Shown piece by piece: positions 13,857-16,519 of a stretch of 16,519 nucleotides of DNA. The stretch comes from CAYRVX01 sp964642165 (GTDB taxonomy: Bacteria; Planctomycetota; Phycisphaerae; SM23-33). Position numbers and translations under genes: made by a program. Below the pieces are notes generated by a model. That model searched no databases, had not been told where the DNA came from, and saw only the letters and a program-made list of their open reading frames with translations. Location of the stretch: NCBI GenBank assembly GCA_964642165.1, contig CAZXOC010000163.1, positions 1 to 16,519 of the forward strand, read 5' to 3'. Every line of letters starts with the position of its first letter. Positions within the stretch are counted from its first letter, which is position 1.

Positions 13857-14078
13857 TGTCTGGAGAAGCCCGCGAAGAAGCCCCCTACAGGCTGGGCACG
13901 CACTTGCTCACGGATGTCCCCTTTTCTCCGGTCGATCGCGGCGCGCTGCGCGCATCGGCGGGGCGGAAGTGGTACCTCGATCTGAACCAAGCCGAATTCC
14001 CGATACTTGCCATCGGTTATGGGGCAGTCCCCCCGGGACGTGGCCCCCCCGGCAGCGAGGGCAGGACGCGCCGCGGCG
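13857..14078. other. Intergenic region with repeat-like debris, no gene seen
   Basis: Both strands were read without finding a credible protein. The minus strand contains AGAAAAGGGGACATCC (complement of 13912-13927). The plus strand has GGGG-CAGT-CCCC at 14021-14032. Both resemble fragments of short dispersed GGGGACA-type repeats. No U-rich terminator for the pseudopilin gene is visible. Confidence 0.35.
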
Positions 14079-15017
14079 TCACGGCTGCCAGTATTCCGCC
14101 AGCAGGTCCGGATCGGTTGGGTCCATCTCCTCGGGACGGAGCTGGACGACCCGGCCGTCCACCATCAGGACGTTGCATCGCCGGAAGTGCCTGGCGAAGG
14201 AATAGGTCCCGTCGGCGTCCATCCAGGTGAGCCAGTTATCGCGGATCTCGTCGGCGCCGGCGACCCGGGCGACGTCGGCGGGGTAGTCCAGCGCCAGGAT
14301 CCGCCGGGCGCCCTTGGGCATGCGGGCCGCGACGGAGTTCAGCCCGTAGCTGAATTCGCCCCCGGCCCCGCTGACCACGACCGACCCGCCGACACCCGGC
14401 CCGGACTTCAGGATGTCCGGCATCAGCACCTTCTCCTGGGGATCGATCAGGTACCAGTGGTAGCCCCCGCCGCCGCCCTTGACGGTGATCTTCACGTCGG
14501 TGGCCGAGAACTCGACCGTCAGGATCGGATTGCGGAAACTGTAGTCGCCGGTCGGGTCCCCGGAGCTCGTTCGCTGGTCCTCGAAGCTCAGGTCGTACTT
14601 CATCCCGCCGTGGCTGACGTTCTCCATCCGGCAGGCCGGGCCTTCCGCCATCGGCATGTCGTACAGGAACGTGCTGCCGGAGTACGTCCGCAGCGCGTAG
14701 CCTCCGAGGCTCTCGGCGGTCATGCCCCGGCTGCGGCCGTCCGGGCAGAGCAGGACGTCCCGGGCATGGCCGACGTAGGGGAGGATCTGCCCGCGCCACC
14801 CCGTCGGCGTCAGCGGACCGGCCCCGAAGCTCTCCGCCCGCGCGGACAGCGTGCTGAGGGCCGCCCCGATCCGGTTCAGGTTGCCCGCGCACTGCGTCTG
14901 GTGGGCGTACTGGCGGACCACGGCAAACGTCGGCGTCAGGATGGCCATCAGCAGCGCGATGACGGAGATCACGACGATCAGCTCCGCCAGCGTGAAGGCT
15001 CGACGGCGGGGGGTCAT
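14079..15017 (-). CDS. Pseudopilin with prepilin-type signal and H-X9-DG motif
   Basis: A 312-residue protein. The ATG at 15017 gives the type IV prepilin N-terminus RRRAFTLAELIVVISVIALLMAIL: cleavage by prepilin peptidase is expected between Ala7 and Phe8 (Ala instead of the usual Gly), with Glu12 at the +5 position and a hydrophobic helix to about residue 30. A periplasmic beta-rich domain follows. His277 with Asp287-Gly288 in HFRRCNVLMVDG forms the H-X9-DG motif typical of the many planctomycete pseudopilins of the DUF1559 type. Its start overlaps the stop of the HEAT-repeat gene as ATGA, so the two are probably translationally coupled. Such pseudopilins occur in large numbers per genome and may form secretion-like fibres; the specific role is unknown. 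Confidence 0.9.
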   Translation of the reverse strand: MTPRRRAFTLAELIVVISVIALLMAILTPTFAVVRQYAHQTQCAGNLNRIGAALSTLSARAESFGAGPLTPTGWRGQILPYVGHARDVLLCPDGRSRGMTAESLGGYALRTYSGSTFLYDMPMAEGPACRMENVSHGGMKYDLSFEDQRTSSGDPTGDYSFRNPILTVEFSATDVKITVKGGGGGYHWYLIDPQEKVLMPDILKSGPGVGGSVVVSGAGGEFSYGLNSVAARMPKGARRILALDYPADVARVAGADEIRDNWLTWMDADGTYSFARHFRRCNVLMVDGRVVQLRPEEMDPTDPDLLAEYWQP

Positions 15018-15745
15018 GGCTTGGCCTTCCTCCGCTCTCTCAGGCGCCGGACGTAGTCCGCGTGGAAGGGCAATTGAAGCTTCCAGTGCTGGCGGATCCT
15101 GGCGACGGCGGCGGCGCGCTTCCGCGGCGGATCCGCGGCCCGGAAGCCGAAGCCCAGCCCCAGGATCTTGCGAAGCGCCGCCCCGGCGGCCCCGCGGACC
15201 GGGACCGAGTCGTCCTCGAGCGCCTCGATCAGCGGCTCGACCGCCGGCCAGTACTGGAGCTTCCCGAGGGCGTTCGCCGCGGCCGCCCGAGGCTGCGGTG
15301 AGGTCTCCGCGGCAAACCGCTCCAGCAGGAGCTGAGGCACGGTGGGGTCCTCCGGGGCCGGCGGCGTGGTGGCCTCCAGGACGCGGATGGCCGTGCTCCG
15401 GACCTCCGGGCGCGGGTCGGCCGTCGCCTTCTTGACGATCTCCAGGCCTTCCGGCCCCGGCGGGTCGTCCTCGCCATGCCCGGCGGCGATGGTCCGCAGC
15501 GCCATGCGGGCCACCCCCGGGTCCTTGTGCGCCGCCGCCCGGGCGAGCCCTTGCAGGCCGTCCGGCGTGTCCCGGCGGGCGCGCAGGACGGCGATCGCCT
15601 GCTGCCTCTTGGCGGGGCTGTCGCTGCGCAGCAACTCGGCCGGATCGGATCGGCGCGTCAGCGCCCAGACCCCGACGAGGGCCGCCCCGATCGCGACGGC
15701 CGCCGCGATCAGGATCGCCTTGCGCCTGTCGAGTGCGATCGCCAT
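15014..15745 (-). CDS. Membrane-anchored HEAT-repeat protein
   Basis: A 243-residue protein. The ATG at 15745 has GAGGAGG at 7 nt. Residues about 10-29 (AILIAAAVAIGAALVGVWAL) form a signal anchor with the following domain outside the cytoplasm. Residues about 33-195 are HEAT/PBS-lyase-type helical repeats, seen in DPGVARMALRTIAA, PEVRSTAIRVLEA and DSVPVRGAAGAALRKIL. A basic tail ends RRLRERRKAKP. HEAT repeats bind other proteins; here the likely partner is the coupled pseudopilin downstream (ATGA overlap at 15014-15017) or its machinery, which is inference. It lies 77 nt after the YbaK-type gene on the same strand. Confidence 0.87.
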   Translation of the reverse strand: MAIALDRRKAILIAAAVAIGAALVGVWALTRRSDPAELLRSDSPAKRQQAIAVLRARRDTPDGLQGLARAAAHKDPGVARMALRTIAAGHGEDDPPGPEGLEIVKKATADPRPEVRSTAIRVLEATTPPAPEDPTVPQLLLERFAAETSPQPRAAAANALGKLQYWPAVEPLIEALEDDSVPVRGAAGAALRKILGLGFGFRAADPPRKRAAAVARIRQHWKLQLPFHADYVRRLRERRKAKP

Positions 15746-15822
15746 GTCGCCGCCTCCTCGGCAACCAGCCATCGTACCGCGCCGCGCGGAGGGCGGAAAG
15801 GGCGAGAACGGCGGCCGGGCGC

Positions 15823-16290
15823 CTACTGGCCGAAGCGGCCCAGCTCGGGCGACTCCACCGCCAGGTAGTCCGCGCAGGACAGGCTCACCGAGATGCAATG
15901 ATCGCCCGCGTTGAAGTTGATGGTCTCGTTGTCGCTCAGGCGCGAGTCGCACAGCGTCGGCAGGCCGAAGAGGCTCCCGAACGGCGGGATCGAGCCGGGC
16001 TCGAGCCCCGTCAGGCGGCCGACCTCCTCGCGATCGGCGAACCGCAGCTTGCGCCAGCGTCGCGCGCGGCGGACGGCCTTGCTGTCCAGCCTGAGGTCGG
16101 CCGGCAGGACGAACATCACGAACTCGTCGTCGCCCTTGCAGACCAGCGCCTTGGCGCCGCTGGCCAGCGGCACGCCGCGAATCGCCGCCGCCTGCTGGCT
16201 GGTGTAGACCGGCTCGTGCCGCAGCACGTCGAAGGCGACGCCGCGCTGCCGCAGCAGGTCCTGAACTCGTTGGAACACGGACTCGGCCAT
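15823..16290 (-). CDS. YbaK/EbsC-family aminoacyl-tRNA deacylase
   Basis: A 155-residue single-domain protein of the YbaK/ProXp family. The ATG at 16290 (MAESVFQRVQDLLRQRGVAF) matches the usual family start; the Shine-Dalgarno sequence is weak. Features include HEPVYTSQQAAAIRGV (25-40), the conserved Lys47 in GAKALV, the family motif GLEPGSIPPFG (95-105) and FNAGDHCISVS (126-136). These proteins hydrolyse mischarged aminoacyl-tRNAs such as Cys- or Ala-tRNAPro, or related substrates; which one cannot be told from this sequence. It is the first gene of a three-gene minus-strand run with the HEAT-repeat and pseudopilin genes, without an obvious functional link. Confidence 0.9.
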   Translation of the reverse strand: MAESVFQRVQDLLRQRGVAFDVLRHEPVYTSQQAAAIRGVPLASGAKALVCKGDDEFVMFVLPADLRLDSKAVRRARRWRKLRFADREEVGRLTGLEPGSIPPFGSLFGLPTLCDSRLSDNETINFNAGDHCISVSLSCADYLAVESPELGRFGQ

Positions 16291-16468
16291 GGGCTGCTCG
16301 TTTCTCTGCCGCGGGTCGAGCGCACGAAGAGGCAGACCGGGCAAGGCGGCCGGGGACCGTGCCTCCAACCGTCCCGCGCCACCGCGCCACGATCCGTCGA
16401 TATCTTCGCAGGCCATGCGGATTGGGGCAATCCGCAATCGGACTGTCGTCCGGCGACGCGCGGACCGA

Positions 16469-16507
16469 GCCTCCGTCGGGCTTGGCATCGGGCCTCCGTC
16501 GGGCTTG
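16469..16507. repeat. Two-copy 16-bp direct repeat
   Basis: GCCTCCGTCGGGCTTG occurs at 16469-16484 and again at 16492-16507, a 23-nt period with spacer GCATCGG. It lies about 180 nt upstream of the YbaK-type gene at the window edge, where further copies would be cut off. Confidence 0.7.
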
Positions 16508-16519
16508 CCCCGGCGGGGC

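Noticed and set aside
13912..13929. REP-associated transposase remnant suggested by AGAAAAGGGGACATCC
   Set aside because: Only a short match to a remembered repeat type; no transposase coding sequence is present.
13386..14205. Open frames running through the N gap
   Set aside because: They read unknown bases and exist only because N codons contain no stop.
16469..16507. CRISPR array
   Set aside because: There are only two 16-bp units with a 7-nt spacer and no cas genes.

Overview
This window is a high-GC bacterial chromosomal segment with short intergenic spaces and no recognisable mobile element, phage, CRISPR array, tRNA or rRNA. Two families point to a Planctomycetota (or nearby PVC-group) genome: a PD40/c-type-haem protein related to the hydrazine synthase alpha subunit, and a pseudopilin with the H-X9-DG C-terminal motif. 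An LptD-type outer-membrane protein shows that the cell has an LPS-type outer membrane. The 100-N run at 13721-13820 marks the sequence as a scaffold, probably a metagenome-assembled genome, so genes on either side of it may not be true neighbours.

Layout: 1-634 is non-coding, with a cluster of GC-rich hairpins, an AT-rich island, a 9-bp inverted repeat, a possible relic of a heavy-metal-associated (HMA) domain and an extended -10 promoter. 635-3602 holds three proteins of aldo/keto reductase (AKR) fold. Two are tandem plus-strand paralogues that lack the AKR catalytic residues; the second has a Tat signal. The third is a convergent, Tat-exported AKR with the full catalytic tetrad. 3953-5158 (minus) is a degenerate-EAL plus HDOD signalling protein. 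5513-8422 (plus) is a large LptD-like protein behind a near-consensus sigma-70-type promoter. 8626-11259 (plus) is the HzsA-related PD40/dihaem protein. 11376-11789 (plus) is a YbgC/FadM-type hotdog thioesterase. 12013-12189 (plus) is a 58-residue CxxC/CxxC zinc-ribbon protein whose 3' end overlaps by 26 nt the convergent SEC-C motif protein at 12164-13624 (minus). After the gap, the minus strand carries a likely operon: YbaK-type deacylase (15823-16290), membrane-anchored HEAT-repeat protein (15014-15745) and pseudopilin (14079-15017), the last two coupled by an ATGA overlap.

Together the genes suggest ordinary envelope and signalling functions (outer-membrane assembly, Tat-exported redox proteins, a periplasmic haem protein, a pseudopilin). 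The best candidate for something undescribed is the AKR-fold cluster at 635-3602: two predicted pseudoenzymes next to one intact exported enzyme. I see no evidence for a defence system or for a complete anammox module.
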